Source: Balanoglossus misakiensis
Taxonomy: Eukaryota; Hemichordata
Direction: 5' to 3'
Length of the DNA stretch: 64,000 bases
Assembly (NCBI GenBank): GCA_040954595.2
Contig: CM082588.2
Location: 5,084,001 to 5,148,000, forward strand
The notes below the pieces were generated by a model. It did no database searches, was not told the origin of the DNA, and worked only from the letters and a program-made list of their open reading frames with translations. Both the position numbers and the translations under genes were made by a program. Shown in pieces: positions 52,801 through 64,000 of the stretch (position 1 is the first letter of the stretch; every line of letters starts with the position of its first letter).

Positions 52801-55800
52801 CAAGTTTTTTTTCTTTTCTGTCTCAAGTGCCGACATAAAGATACAAGGTCCAGTTTGATAATTGTGTTACTCGTACTAGCCAAACTATAGTCCTAACAAA
52901 GTACGCGGTAAAAATTGTTATTTGTTTTTTGTTTTAAAACTGGATTAGTGTTCACAAATCGATACCCCAGCCGAGATGATTGACATAATTACTATGTATA
53001 CTTACGTCAACAAATGCTCCAACAAGAGATGTGACGGGGTTTGTATTTTGAAGTATACACGTTCATATAGTTACCTTGTCATGGTCGCCATTTGGTTTCA
53101 TCCACATTGTTTTCAATTTAATGGATGGGACCATGTATAGGGAAAAGAGGGGTGGACGGGTGGAAACAAACCAATACGGCCACTACCCCTCAGCAGACTA
53201 CTATAGCCAGATTACCAACCTTTCTAATTCTGCATTGAGCTGTTTGATGTGGTCTTCCACTCGCTGCTTCCTTATCGTCTCCCGGGCCTTGATCACCACC
53301 GGGTCGTGCAACCGGGCGCGGTGGCCCCTCCACCACGCCTGCACCTTGGTGGCCGCGCACACATGCCGATTCCTTGCCCTGGCGATCCTGTTGATAAAGT
53401 TCATGTCCGGTTTCTTTGGCAAGGTCTCGGCGAACGCTCGGCTGCGCGCCTTGGCTGGTGGTGACTCTTTGGTGTACGTCCTCCGCAGTTCGATGACTTC
53501 GGGTTCGTCTCTTGAAGTGGCCAGTCTCTGCTTTCGGTCCGCCGCTTTCTTCTTGATGCTGTCGAGTCCGTTCTGCGCGACGTCGCTTCCCTCCGCGTCG
53601 CTGCCAGAACTCGGTCCCTTCCTCCTTCTCTGGTTTTTGTTGACAGACTTCGTCTTGGACGAGTGTTTCTTCTTGTCCTCGGCTGACGGCGACGGGGTTC
53701 TCACTGACTTTCTGACGGGCGTCGGAGACACCATGAGATTGGCGGCGATTCGATGCGTGCTGTTTGTCTGATTCAGGGGTTTGATTGGTCTCTCTTCGTG
53801 CGCCTGGAAGCTGGACTTCTCCGCCGGCGATTTCTGCGAAATGTCCTTTTTCGGCGAGACTTTGCCAAAGTGTTTGTCTGCCTGGTGCAGTTTTCCCGGC
53901 GTGATTTTCCCGTTCATGAGCGCAGCCGGCTTGAGCTCTCGGCGTTTGGCGTCCGACGTGCTCCCCAAATTGAGCGGGGTGCGGACGCTCTCGTTACGGT
54001 CCAGTGCGCCCATGCTGACGTGCTGCACGGGGCTGATTCTGCCAGTCTGCGGTTTAACGGGCATGATCTCCGCAGAGGCCGGCCGCTTGTAGTCGTCGGC
54101 CCCGATGATGTCTGCCAGGTGCTTGTTTATGTAACCGGCGTACGGAGGTGCGGTCGTAGGTCTCATGTCGTCATCGTCGTCCTGATCTAGATCCGTAGAC
54201 GCCGGCAGATAAATGGACTCAGACTGCAGGAGACTGTTAGTGAGGGTGCTTATGCTCAGGTCTGTATCATCTGCAACACAATCAGATATTGTTATGAAAA
54301 TACAATTCTGACAAAAGCTTACCTTAAAGGGCTACAGTTACCATGGCAAAGTGAGATTTAGCCATTCCCGGATATTCAGTGGGTGGCACACGCGAAAAAA
54401 AGAGCGCCACCATATGTTCTTTAGAACACTCAAATACGCCATTTCTGACATATATGGGCGTGTGTAAATCGGAGGTGACCGAATACCTTTAAAATGATCT
54501 ACCCAGCACTAAAGAGAGGTGCAGTTGGCATTCCCCGCAGTTCCTTACCTTCAATGTCCTGAATCGTGGTGTCCCTATAATTCTGCGCTGGGTGGAAATG
54601 CGCCTTGTTGATCATGTTCTGGTTGTGGTCTCCCACACTGGTGCTGCCGGTCCCCCACGCTTTAGTGGGCATGCTCTTGGGGCTGGAGATCTCCCTCATG
54701 CTGCCTTTGTCCTTGGTGGGCGACCTCTTGCGTTTCGGCGAGCTCTTGGACGGGGTTGGTGAAGACGAACGCGCTGGCTGTTTGAAGCTGGTATCTAAGC
54801 TTTTATCTGGAGATCTTCCGCGGGTATCAGTGAGCTGCTGTTTGTAGTATAACTGCTTGCTCAGAATCTTGTTAAGTTTTTCGTCTTGTTGAGATTGCAA
54901 CTGTAAGATCAGAAAAAGAAAATATAAAAAAAATCCATACAATAAAATGCTTCAAGCGTATCAACAATAACAAATTATTCAAGCCTTCATTTACCATTGT
55001 GGCGATAGGTGTTTCACAAATTTGTAACATTACTGTGCAAAATAACAACGTTTAATGCAATTTGTTAGGGTTAATTGGGATACACAAAAGCATTTGTTCT
55101 GCCGTCTGGTGATAACTCTTAGATAATGGAACAACCATTCCATGCCACGAGATGAAATCTCTCGCCTAACTGACTCTTTTCTCTGTTGAAATGGACTCAA
55201 AATAAATCCCTACAGGTAATGAGAAAATTACTGCAACCAGACACAAGCTTGGAGGGCCGAGTCTTTGGCAGACAAAAGTGAGAACCGCACTGCACTGGTT
55301 AGAAATAACATATCTGATTAGTCTTGCCACACTGGTAGGTGAAGAAACCCCTTAGGTGATGGTCACACTGTTAGTCCTAATATTGGCAACATTACTTTCA
55401 TTAGTTCTCAATGAATAGTAAAAAAACAGAAAGCAGAGGTAGGCATGCTTTTTTCCATTGGTAAATTTGTAAAAATTCCTATTTGGCCCTAGCTTTCAGA
55501 TCACGGAAAGCATATGACGATGAATGATTGGTCAATCAAGATCATGTGACTTATGGTGTGATATCCATACAGATTCTAAGCTGGTGATTTTTTTTCCTCT
55601 CTCTCTCTCTCTCAGATCTGATGTTGCTGTGTTTTGATTTCCTGTCACCATGATGTATAAACAGATCTGGCATAATATGTATATCTGACAAGGTCTTTTC
55701 TCTATTGTGATCTACTGATGGCCTTGCCTGCTCAAAGACCTGCGATAAGACGGCTCAAGTTCTGTGACCTAGCGCATGTTTACTCAACACTCTCATCTCA

Positions 55801-57077
55801 ATATTCGTGATTCCCTTTGTCACTGTCGAGATTACGCACCACCAGGGAGAGCTTAACTTTGGCATTAAGAAACAATAACTGCAAACTAGAAGATTAGTTT
55901 AGCCTTCTTCAATGAACAGTAAGGCAAGGGGGTTGGGGGGGGGGGGGGGTGCTACTAGTCATCCCATGATGCTTTGCCATGAGCTACATGTTTCACTTTC
56001 ATTTCAAACTTTGCAGCGATCTAACACTTGAAATAAAAATAATGGAGAGAGAAAAGTAAAACTTAAACTATATATAGGCATGAAAATCCCTAGTACCAGT
56101 AAACTAAAGTGGCTTGCGATGACATAAATCATGGATTAATTTACACATCAACCGAACTGCAGACTTGGTGATGTGACATCCAAGATATACACAAACACCT
56201 GTTGCTACAGTTACACCGTATCGGTGGGCACGACACATTGATCTTTCAATCTTAAGCCTGGCAGTCTACTTACATCTGATGACATAGTTAGGGGACTGGT
56301 GTGGCTTAGATATTCCACCAGCTGGGCATGGTTTCCCGGCCGATAGCTTCTTCCTTTTCCTTGACTGTACAACCACTCCGCTTTCAGACTGCCCACGGAA
56401 GAAAGAAAAAAAAGGCAGAATTTGGAAATCAGTACCGATGAGAAATGGACCTTAATGCCTGCCTTACGCAATGTTTGTAGGACTTGCGCATTGTCAGTTA
56501 AAAATATCACAATCACATTCAATGACTTGATGTAAACTTTGATAGGAGACAGTTCCACACAATCTTCAATATAACACTGGCATGGACATTACTGGTACAT
56601 TAAGACAAGTTTCTGTGGAGGTTTTCACATTTAAATATGTGAGAGATATTCTCCAGAACAAAACATATTTTTCTTTCATTTTTCATGACTGTTTTCAATC
56701 TAGTCGTGAGTAAGTACACGCTTTTATTTTTTTAGATGCGATACCTAACCTGACAAATTAATTGAGTAATGTTGGCAGCCAAAAGAAATATGTTTTCAAA
56801 AAGTCAAAACTTGAAAGAACTGCGTAATCAACATCATCCATCATGATAAAAATCGCAAGAGCATATTTCCTTGTACGTGCAGTACTACTACATGCTGGTT
56901 TGAACTCTCAGTAAAGTTCATCAAGAAGAACTGTGTTTAAACCCCAATTTTAAATAGAAAGACGCAGGGGGTGGGGGTGGGGGTGGGTCTTACCTTTCTT
57001 TCTGGGTGACAGTGAAACCGTCCAGGATTCTCAGCTTCAGACACCAGTTGACAACAAAGGGACGGTAATCGAAGCCG
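40811..57077 (-). CDS. CEP97: CEP97-like centriolar protein, 3' ten exons, with long FN3-containing extension
   Basis: Exons 57077-56994, 56388-56274, 54900-54549, 54270-53220, 51781-51706, 50075-49905, 46587-46474, 46314-46052, 45931-42937 and 42361-40811 join in phase and encode about 2256 residues plus an upstream part outside the window. CEP97 is recognised by the segment after its leucine-rich repeats ([11 protein letters not shown], then [19 protein letters not shown]), by [15 protein letters not shown], by the IQ motif [16 protein letters not shown] and by the coiled coil [18 protein letters not shown]97 partners CP110 to cap centrioles and block cilium growth. Human CEP97 has about 865 residues. 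Here about 1700 residues follow the IQ region: a Gln-rich coiled coil, one fibronectin III domain (starting [20 protein letters not shown]), a charged Lys/Ser repeat array (44600-45400), and a Ser/Gln-rich tail. The leucine-rich-repeat exons and start codon must lie right of 64000. Joining the extension to CEP97 rests on matching phases and splice sites only. Confidence 0.85.
44600..45400 (-). repeat. Degenerate Lys/Arg-Ser repeat array in CEP97-like exon
   Basis: Seven imperfect protein repeats of about 20-40 residues, each with a core such as [28 protein letters not shown] or [13 protein letters not shown], separated by acidic linkers (for example DGEHEDEK). They are encoded within the 2995-base exon. 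The array ends in a poly-Lys stretch. Predicted to be disordered; function unknown. Confidence 0.75.
46363..46420. mobile_element. TTAA-type MITE remnant (copy F)
   Basis: TTAACCTTTCCACCTCATATGG at 46363 onward resembles the terminal repeat of the MITE at 51288-51381. Only one end is seen. It lies in a CEP97 intron, about 50 bases outside an exon. Confidence 0.4.
46700..46815. repeat. Imperfect inverted repeat with central palindrome
   Basis: A perfect-arm hairpin, ATCTTTTCGACGAAAAGAT (46757-46775), lies between outer sequences that pair in part (CATGCTTG with CAAGCCCATG; ACTCTAG with CTAGAGT). It could be a small MITE or a degraded one. It lies in a CEP97 intron. Confidence 0.35.
51288..51381. 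mobile_element. TTAA-flanked MITE (copy A, most complete)
   Basis: A 94-bp element bounded by TTAA at both ends (51288-51291 and 51378-51381). Terminal inverted repeats: the left begins TTAACCCCTTCACCCCCAT, and the right, read inward, TTAACCCTTTCACCACCATG. TTAA target-site use with a CCC-starting terminal repeat is typical of piggyBac-derived non-autonomous elements. It lies in a CEP97 intron. Confidence 0.75.
55928..55951 (+). repeat. Poly-G tract
   Basis: Nearly pure G run, broken once by TT, in a CEP97 intron. Other G or C runs occur at about 6827-6839, 17738-17748 and 27796-27807. Confidence 0.8.
56966..56988 (+). other. G-quadruplex-forming motif next to a splice donor
   Basis: Four runs of three to six G separated by single T. 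It lies on the strand opposite CEP97 and starts five bases inside the intron from the donor at 56992-56993, so the pre-mRNA is C-rich here. The ability to fold is predicted from the pattern. Confidence 0.6.
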
Positions 57078-60000
57078 CTGTGGTTTAGTGCGTTAAGGAA
57101 AAAAACCCAACACAATGCCTAAGAGTGCCTTAGTAAGGCACCTATCAGTTGTGAGCGCTGACAGTCAATTGATACGGTGATCAGAGTGTAAGGTGGACTT
57201 ACTGAGCTTTGCGGAACAATACCCAGCATTGTCTGCGTATTATGTTGACCCCCTCAGGTCAATCATTACACGCAAGGTCCCGACCTTGGCAGCGGAGAAA
57301 AATAAAAGAAACTCATCGATAAGATTTTTACACTTTTGAGCCGGGGCGGGTTCTTATGATTTGCCGGGATACTCAATGCGTCACTGCAGGTGGCTGGGAT
57401 GCTAATTGTATTGATCCGGGTTTAGCGGACGGGGCATCCGGAATACACACAGTTAGAGTTTGTTTTCGGTTTTCTGCTAAGGCTCATAAAATAGCTGAAT
57501 ACTTCTGACCCCAGGAGTTACACACAGCTCTGTAAGAAAAGGCGACACACAGTCCGTATACTTGACAGTTTTAAGACGCTCACAGCAAAATTCACGGCCC
57601 ATTTTTTCTCCCTATCATTTACAGACTGGCCGGTAAACCTCCAACATTCCACTCCATTACCAAGTAATTCCTTCTCTCTGAACAAAGACGCCAAATCACC
57701 CCTGGTGGTGTGAAATCTCCAAACCTGCCTAGCAACAAATTCCCCTGCACCTAACAGTCTCCGGCTAACAATGACTAATTAGACAGTAACTGTATTCTGC
57801 AGTCCCTTAAGGAGTTGACCTCCTCTGACCCTTCCAACCTAAATGAAGTGCTCCTGCCCAAAATTTGGCGGTTAACAGGTCCATACACAGATCCTCTGTG
57901 TGTCGACAAACAACGCGGGTACAAGTATGGACACGCCGCGCAGACAACAGTTAAAACACAACATAATGGCACCTGTCGCATACCTGCATTGTCAGTTTTC
58001 TCAACACTTCAAAGTCTGTTCAGCAGAAAGATATTGCCACTTGTTGAGCTGAATCTCAACAGCCAGGACATGTCTGACTTTTAACAACGGGTTGATTTTT
58101 CTCACTTGTCTCTGAAATTCACATGTACCCTTAGTAAACTGTTCGACTTATGCTGTGTTTGGAAATCAAAGTTTTAGACTATCTGTGCTAGAGCTGAACT
58201 ACAGGGAGTTTAAGCAAACCCACTTTAACCGAGCTCTTTTGATTTTTCCTTCATTTGGCAGAGAAACTGGAGTGCAAGGCCGAGAAAAAGATGGAAATGA
58301 TCAGACGCCACTTTCAACACAATGAGAGTTGAACAGAAAGAGACTAAATTAATGTATGCATTCTTATTCTTCAGGTTCGCCTTTTCAAGGTTGCGGACGG
58401 GCCCCCCAAAGGAATGCACCATTGTACATTTAAGAGGGGACACTTCTCCCAGATTTTAAACCTCAAGATCACCACACACAGACAACACTGCCAACAAGTG
58501 TCTGTTGCCTAGTTTCCATGTCAATCATCTTACATGTCCATGGTAACAATCGATCGGCACAAATTGTCTTTTTCTCTCTACAATGCTCATTGAGTGATGC
58601 ATTCACTGGCTACCAAGCATTTTTGAAATTTAACGATTACCTGTAAATTTTCAAGCACTCATGTAACACCCTGGATCTGAAGCAGACTTGCCGGGGGTGA
58701 TTTTTCAAAGTTCTGTAAATGTTCGTTCTGTGCCAAACTTTTGAAATAATCCAAACACTGACGTCTAGCATTGTTTTTTAGGCCTGCAAGTGGTTGAGCA
58801 GCTCTGATATCACAATGGGTCCATTATATTCTTGTTATTTTTTAAGCTGGTATCAGTACGATCAAAGTGTAGGGGTACGTACATGTGTACCGCACTCTGC
58901 ACCATGACGATAAGGGATAAAATGCCTCAATGATTGTCCATTTGAAACTGTACAGAGTATTGTGATATAAAACAATGGGTTTTACAACCAAAGACTGTAC
59001 AGTTGGAGTGGTGGTCGAATCATGATTAAAAACAACCCTGTAGGGATGCTTTTGGCAGACTGCCAACCCAGCCAGGATAACAGTCGACTTCAATGTTTGG
59101 ATTCAGGTGAGAGTGTTTGACTTAGGTGAAAAAAGAAAACAACTAAAACTTAAAACTGTGATGTAATCATTAGGTCGTTGACCTTATAATCAAAGTCTAC
59201 ATCGCAGAAAATCAAAATCGAGATAACCTATTAATACTTTGAAATCACTGCCTAATGTTTCTCTGTGCATCACGTTACCAAACAGATCATCACCACAGCT
59301 TTGTCAGTAAAACGTACGATGATGTCATCAAACACCAGTCATTAACTGATCAATATTTAAGAGGAATCTTGCTTCTTTCCCTTCTCTCGCATTGTGCCAC
59401 CACGGAATCAACAAGTTTTTCCTCCACAAAGTGACCTTACCCCCACACACACGATAATGACATTATGTCAAAATAACAAGAGCGCTGTAGAGTTTACCAA
59501 GGGGCGTGTGTGTTGGTCACAACCTGTGTACAAAATCAAGGCCACTGCTGAATGTTTGCTATCATATCAGCCTGGCTGTCATCTGGTCAACTGCAGCTCA
59601 AACCTGAAAGTCTACACATTAGCATTCAGATGTTTTCAAGTTTCCCAGTGACAAATAATTCCATCAAGAAAATTTAACTCATTGTTAAGTAAGTCCGTAT
59701 TAAGCGCCCATTGACAAAGATGCAATTTCTGCTTCAGAGAGAGAGCAACAGACACTGTACTAAGGTATAGTCAGTATGGACTTAAAGACTTGGCCACAAT
59801 GCAACTTAGACTGACTTCACTTCGAGAATCTTTCTGTGAAATGCTTTTAAGCAATGCAGTGCCCCAGGCCTCCATCAAACCAAGCAACAAGGCTGCATTT
59901 AAAAAAAAGTTCAAACACACCTGTAGCCCAGGCCACCAGCCAATTGACGTCAGTGTCTTCACAACAGACAATGACGTGGATTGAGTCACACAGGGACATC

Positions 60001-62759
60001 TCACTGAGGCAATCTTGTCTTTAAAACTAACGTGAACTATGGATGTGGCTGGCCAGAGATACCCAAACATAAAAGCAGATCCGCTAATCAACACAGCGGG
60101 GCACTTTTTGACACACACTAAAGCTGACAACTTTAAATCCTCAAGTATACTGAGACACAGGAAGACCATGGAAGTATGGACAAAACAGTAGCGCAGTAGA
60201 CACAATAGATACACCATGCTAGTCTCACATACACCTACTCAGGTGTACGTGTACATCAGAAAAACTTGGCAGGTGTTCAGTGCAAGTACCATATACTGGT
60301 ATACACAACTCTAAATGTGCCCATGAATATCCGAAAACATGCATTTAATACTTTGTATGTTGTTCAGATATACTATACAGTACACACACACACATACACA
60401 CATCAATCTTCTTTTAATTCAAAGGATACTGCCCATCAGAATTTGTCATCAGAACGCAAGGATTGTTCATAATAGACAACTGTTGTAGACTTCCAAGACA
60501 TGTTAAATATGATACCTGTAAGAAAAAAGAAAGAAAAAACACTACTGATCAGTTCACATAATAAATAAACATACAAAGGGAAATTACTATAAATCATATT
60601 TTAAGTTTAAAAATATACTGTGTTTTTGTTTTCAGTTGTTAAATCCTTAGGTTGGCATTAGTTCTAACAGCCACACAGTCATAAATTTCTTCTGTCAGGG
60701 TGTACAGTAAACCTGTTACTGCGTGGATTGGAAGTTGATCCTGACTTAATCCCCCACCTCATCTGGCTTAGAGTTAATCCCCTGCGCTCTGTGATCTCTG
60801 TAAATGATGTCCACAGATTAGCATGGATGAACTCAGGTGTATTATCAGTTTACATACTGTAGGGTGAGCGTTGTCATGTACTGCTAATAGGTAAAGGACC
60901 ACTGCCCGTATATGATAGGATCTGTGCATAAATACAGCAAGGTTTACCTGCTAGAAGAGAGACGTTTGGACACAGACAGTTTTCCAAGCCACGGAGAATC
61001 GCAAAGCGGGACAGGCGAACTCAGGTTACTTCTGGAGAGAGGCCCGCAGGACAAAGCTCAGCGGAGGGCAGTGTCTGCGACAATGGCCAAGGTATGGGGT
61101 GACCAAACAATGTAGTACGACTCACACTGGATCGCGTGTCGTAAAAGCGTGACTCTCTTGGCACGGTGCCTAATCAGCGCGTAATTAAAATGAGTCAGGT
61201 TACAATGGTTGGAGGACTGACTGGTGGTGTGGTAATCAAGAGGTGGGTTGGGTCTGTCTCTTAGCGATGTGCCAATGTGTACAAACAAAACTACACTCTC
61301 GCTTTATTTTTTTTTATCAGCAGCACCAACATGTCCAGCTTTTTACATGTATCTTCCCGCCCAAAAGAAACCCACCTTGCCGCGTTCACTGTGGCTACCC
61401 TTGCTCTAACCTTGAAGCGTAGTGCAAAACCGTACAGCAAGTTTTCAATGGTCTTACAAGCTTTCGTAAAAAAAATTCCTAAAGTCTTTGTCTGGGTGCA
61501 TGCCAACAGACAAAATACATTGTTAACTAAAACCAGATGAGACAAAACTGCTGATTGTATTTACTGCACGGGTTTGACACAAATTGATACAAAAATATAG
61601 ATCACGTAAACACCACCCATAATCAGTCAACATACACCACAGTTTTGGCACACTTGACATCAAATTTCACCTGGCCAGGTCCTAGGAAACCCACGCATTT
61701 CCACAATGACCAATATTGACCTCAAGCACCAATCTTGACCTTAATCTTGAACCTCGCCTGACCAAATACAATTCACTCATCCCACAATCAACCTGTGGTT
61801 TACACAAAACCGCAATACAGGCAGCGTTTGGAACAAAGCACTTCTGACGACAAAAAAAGAGAGTCCATTTTATCCCTGACCTGCTATTTGTGGGTATGAC
61901 GCACTTCACGAACAAGAGAGGTTGTGTCTTAAAAATAGAAAAGAAAACGTTTTGTTTCTTCATTTGCAATAAGTCACTTCACCAGGGATTAAGTCGAAAT
62001 ACGAAAAAAGATTGATTGCACTCTCTGAGTGTATTGTGTCATTGCTATACTGGGACTTGGAAACAATACAATAGGAACTATAAACATCCACGCTGGAGTC
62101 ATAAGATATATTCATAGTGCACTGTAGAAGTTGGGTCAATCAGCAACAATAGAACAGCCACAACAACAGAAAAAGAAGGCTTTGTTCAATGCTAAGTCAG
62201 GCTCCTAGCTGAACTTACGTGTTACACCTGTGTGCACGCTGACCAACTTGGGATGAGTTTCACCTGTTAAGTGACCAATAAGAAGTGGCCACAGGTGCAA
62301 TCAATGCGTCTGGAGAATTTTTTCTACTTTGACGTCCCGTAGCAAGTGTGAAATGACCGCAAAATTTGTTGGAATGTCAGGTGGATTACAAGCAATTCTG
62401 CTCATTCCCGTAAAAGGCCACTTTTTTAATGAGACCACTTTACGCATATAAAGAGATGACCAGCCAATTGCCCCGAAGGCGCCAGCCTTAATCTCGCATT
62501 TTACTTGGCAAGAAATTAACTCAAAACTTCAATGGCAATAGACTTTACCAGTACCACACTGCAAGTATAAGCAACATGAACTTTTTTCTCATGCAAAACT
62601 GAGTTACTGCTACTGAGACGATAGTCTAGAAGTGATCGGCACTTACATGTATGTGCACTAGACAGACAACTGATGTAATTAACTCACTGATTGGCAAATA
62701 CTTAATTCGTTTCGTAAGCACTCAATTTAATTTTCAATGCTGAAAGCAAGATGTACACA

Positions 62760-62938
62760 ACAATGGCACCACACTGAAACAATACAACTCCATTCCACCA
62801 GACATCTAACAGTAAGGCAAAAAGAACACTACGAAACAATGGTAATGCACTGAAACAATACAACTCCATTTCACCAGACATCTAACAGTAAGGCAAAAAG
62901 AACACAAAAAACAATGGTAATGCACTAAAACAATGCAA
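62760..62938. repeat. Tandem repeat, period about 76 bp, 2.4 copies
   Basis: Copies start at 62760, 62836 and 62911, each with ACAATGG. The first two share a long block (GAAACAATACAACTCCATT and ATCTAACAGTAAGGCAAAAA); the third is cut short. Confidence 0.9.
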
Positions 62939-63071
62939 GTTCATTTGACAGCACTTTCGACAAGCAGAGTGTACAGCTGTATGCTAAATACAACACAGTC
63001 TTCACCACTTTGCATGGATGGAGGTGGAAACTGGGGGCTGAACCAATGGATCACTTGAAGTGAGTCCCTAT

Positions 63072-63175
63072 TTAACCCTATCACCCCTATTTCCCAGCTT
63101 TTTGAGAAAACCCCATTGTTTCCAGTGGTGTAGCTGGACCTACACACTGAGAAATGGGGTGACAGAATTGAGTAA
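63072..63175. mobile_element. TTAA-type MITE (copy B)
   Basis: Left end TTAACCCTATCACCCCTATTTC; internal CCCATTGTTTCCAG and AGCTGGACC match the core of copy A in orientation. The right end (GAAATGGGGTGACAG) pairs with the left, but its TTAA has decayed to GTAA. Confidence 0.6.
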
Positions 63176-63763
63176 CAGCAAGGAAGGCAATGGTGGGTAC
63201 CTATACGAAGCCACGAGGAGGACTTCAGACAACTTTCACTATCTTGGCTTCAAGTTAGGGTCCCTGACCAACCAGGGCAATGCACAATAGGTGGGCATAT
63301 GCATGTGGAGACAGGATCTAGAATACCCTGGGGTTGTAAAAAAAAATCCCAGCACTTGGCGAGGAAGTGCTTGACAATTGTTGCGAACACTTAGACACCA
63401 AATACCGTAACTCGACTAGTCTGCCTCGGAGGAGGAGGAGAAAAAAGACCCTCATGTCTGCCGGCGGGGGAGATGAAAAAAGAGGCAACAGAGTAGAATA
63501 TTTGGCTGAAAGCAGAGAGTAGAACAACTCCACAATGATTAGTTCTGCTACAATGGAGGAACTCGAAAAATTCAGGTAACAATGGAAACCGGCAGATATG
63601 ATAGGCTGGACTGGCTGGCACAAGGTAGATGGCAAACAAAGGGTTTCTGTTATCTTCTCAAGCATTTAATAGCCAAAGCAAACGCAAGGGGGGTCTGCGT
63701 AAACAGAATGATAGAAGGCTACCAACGCTTATCATTTTACAACCGCTGTGATTAGACTGCTAT

Positions 63764-63845
63764 TAGCTGAAGTAGATGGCACATGCCAAGCTCGAAGACT
63801 TGATTAGCTGAAGTAGGTGGCAGATGTAAGACTGGAAATTTGAGT
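63764..63845. repeat. Short tandem duplication, about 40 bp
   Basis: TTAGCTGAAGTAGATGGCA at 63764 recurs as TTAGCTGAAGTAGGTGGCA at 63804, followed by weaker similarity. Confidence 0.6.
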
Positions 63846-64000
63846 GCCAGTTTCACACTTTTGCAGCTTTGCTGTCGTCATTGTTGCCCCATGATTAATG
63901 ATGTAATAATTGGTCTGAGAAATACGATATTCGTGTCCTGCCCATGCAGGAAACTGCAGCTTAAAACGCACTGTGCGCCACTTATCCATCTTCACACTGC

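Larger units (their letters stand above)
57078..64000. other. Large 5' intron of CEP97 (partial), no exon found
   Basis: The first CEP97 exon in the window begins in phase 2 with a clear acceptor at 57078-57079, so an upstream exon must exist. I scanned the minus strand for the leucine-rich-repeat coding pattern and found none up to the right edge. The stretch contains a CA microsatellite (about 60380-60405), tandem 76-bp repeats (62760-62938) and one MITE copy (63072-63175). No other gene is recognised. A short unrecognised exon cannot be excluded. Confidence 0.45.

Noticed and set aside
57078-64000. Leucine-rich-repeat exons of CEP97
   Set aside because: No minus-strand segment shows the LxxLxLxxN pattern; they are presumed to lie beyond the window.

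Overview
The window is nuclear DNA of an animal. Genes are split by short GT-AG introns, intergenic DNA is AT-rich, microsatellites and small inverted-repeat transposons are present, and every recognised protein has a human relative. Exon sizes, the amount of intergenic DNA and the mix of proteins fit a non-vertebrate bilaterian, most likely an invertebrate deuterostome such as amphioxus or an acorn worm. The species cannot be fixed from the sequence alone.

Layout, left to right. 1-3.6 kb: no recognised gene. 3.6-8.1 kb (+): two tandem five-exon genes of the BDH1-like short-chain dehydrogenase family, both of which have lost most catalytic and cofactor motifs. 8.2-9.5 kb: three decayed copies of an unknown repeat unit. 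9.6-11.0 kb (-): a galactose-3-O-sulfotransferase. 14.2-18.1 kb (-): ZMPSTE24, the CAAX/prelamin protease, in nine exons. 18.9-20.4 kb (+): a TP53I3/PIG3-like quinone oxidoreductase, head to head with ZMPSTE24. 21.8-26.2 kb (-): a TNFAIP3/A20 orthologue with an OTU domain and 12 A20-type zinc fingers; human A20 has seven. A 5' non-coding exon and a TATA box with an adjoining NF-kB site lie near 27.7 kb. 28.2-36.8 kb (+): a FAAH2-like amidase whose 5.8-kb first intron holds a complete nine-exon alpha-L-fucosidase on the other strand (29.8-33.3 kb). 40.8-57.1 kb (-): the 3' ten exons of CEP97, carrying a very long C-terminal extension with a fibronectin III domain, a Lys/Ser repeat array and an SQ-rich tail. 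Its leucine-rich-repeat exons must lie beyond the right edge, so 57.1-64 kb is read as one large intron.

The genes do not form a single pathway; this is an ordinary stretch of metazoan chromosome. The parts that deserve follow-up are the paired dehydrogenase pseudoenzymes, the enlarged A20 with an NF-kB site in its own core promoter, the CEP97 extension, the nested fucosidase, a TTAA-flanked MITE family seen at six places, and nuclear-receptor half-site clusters next to the dehydrogenase and quinone-oxidoreductase genes. Exon limits were set by hand from splice consensus, reading-frame phase and family alignment from memory. No transcript or database evidence was available.
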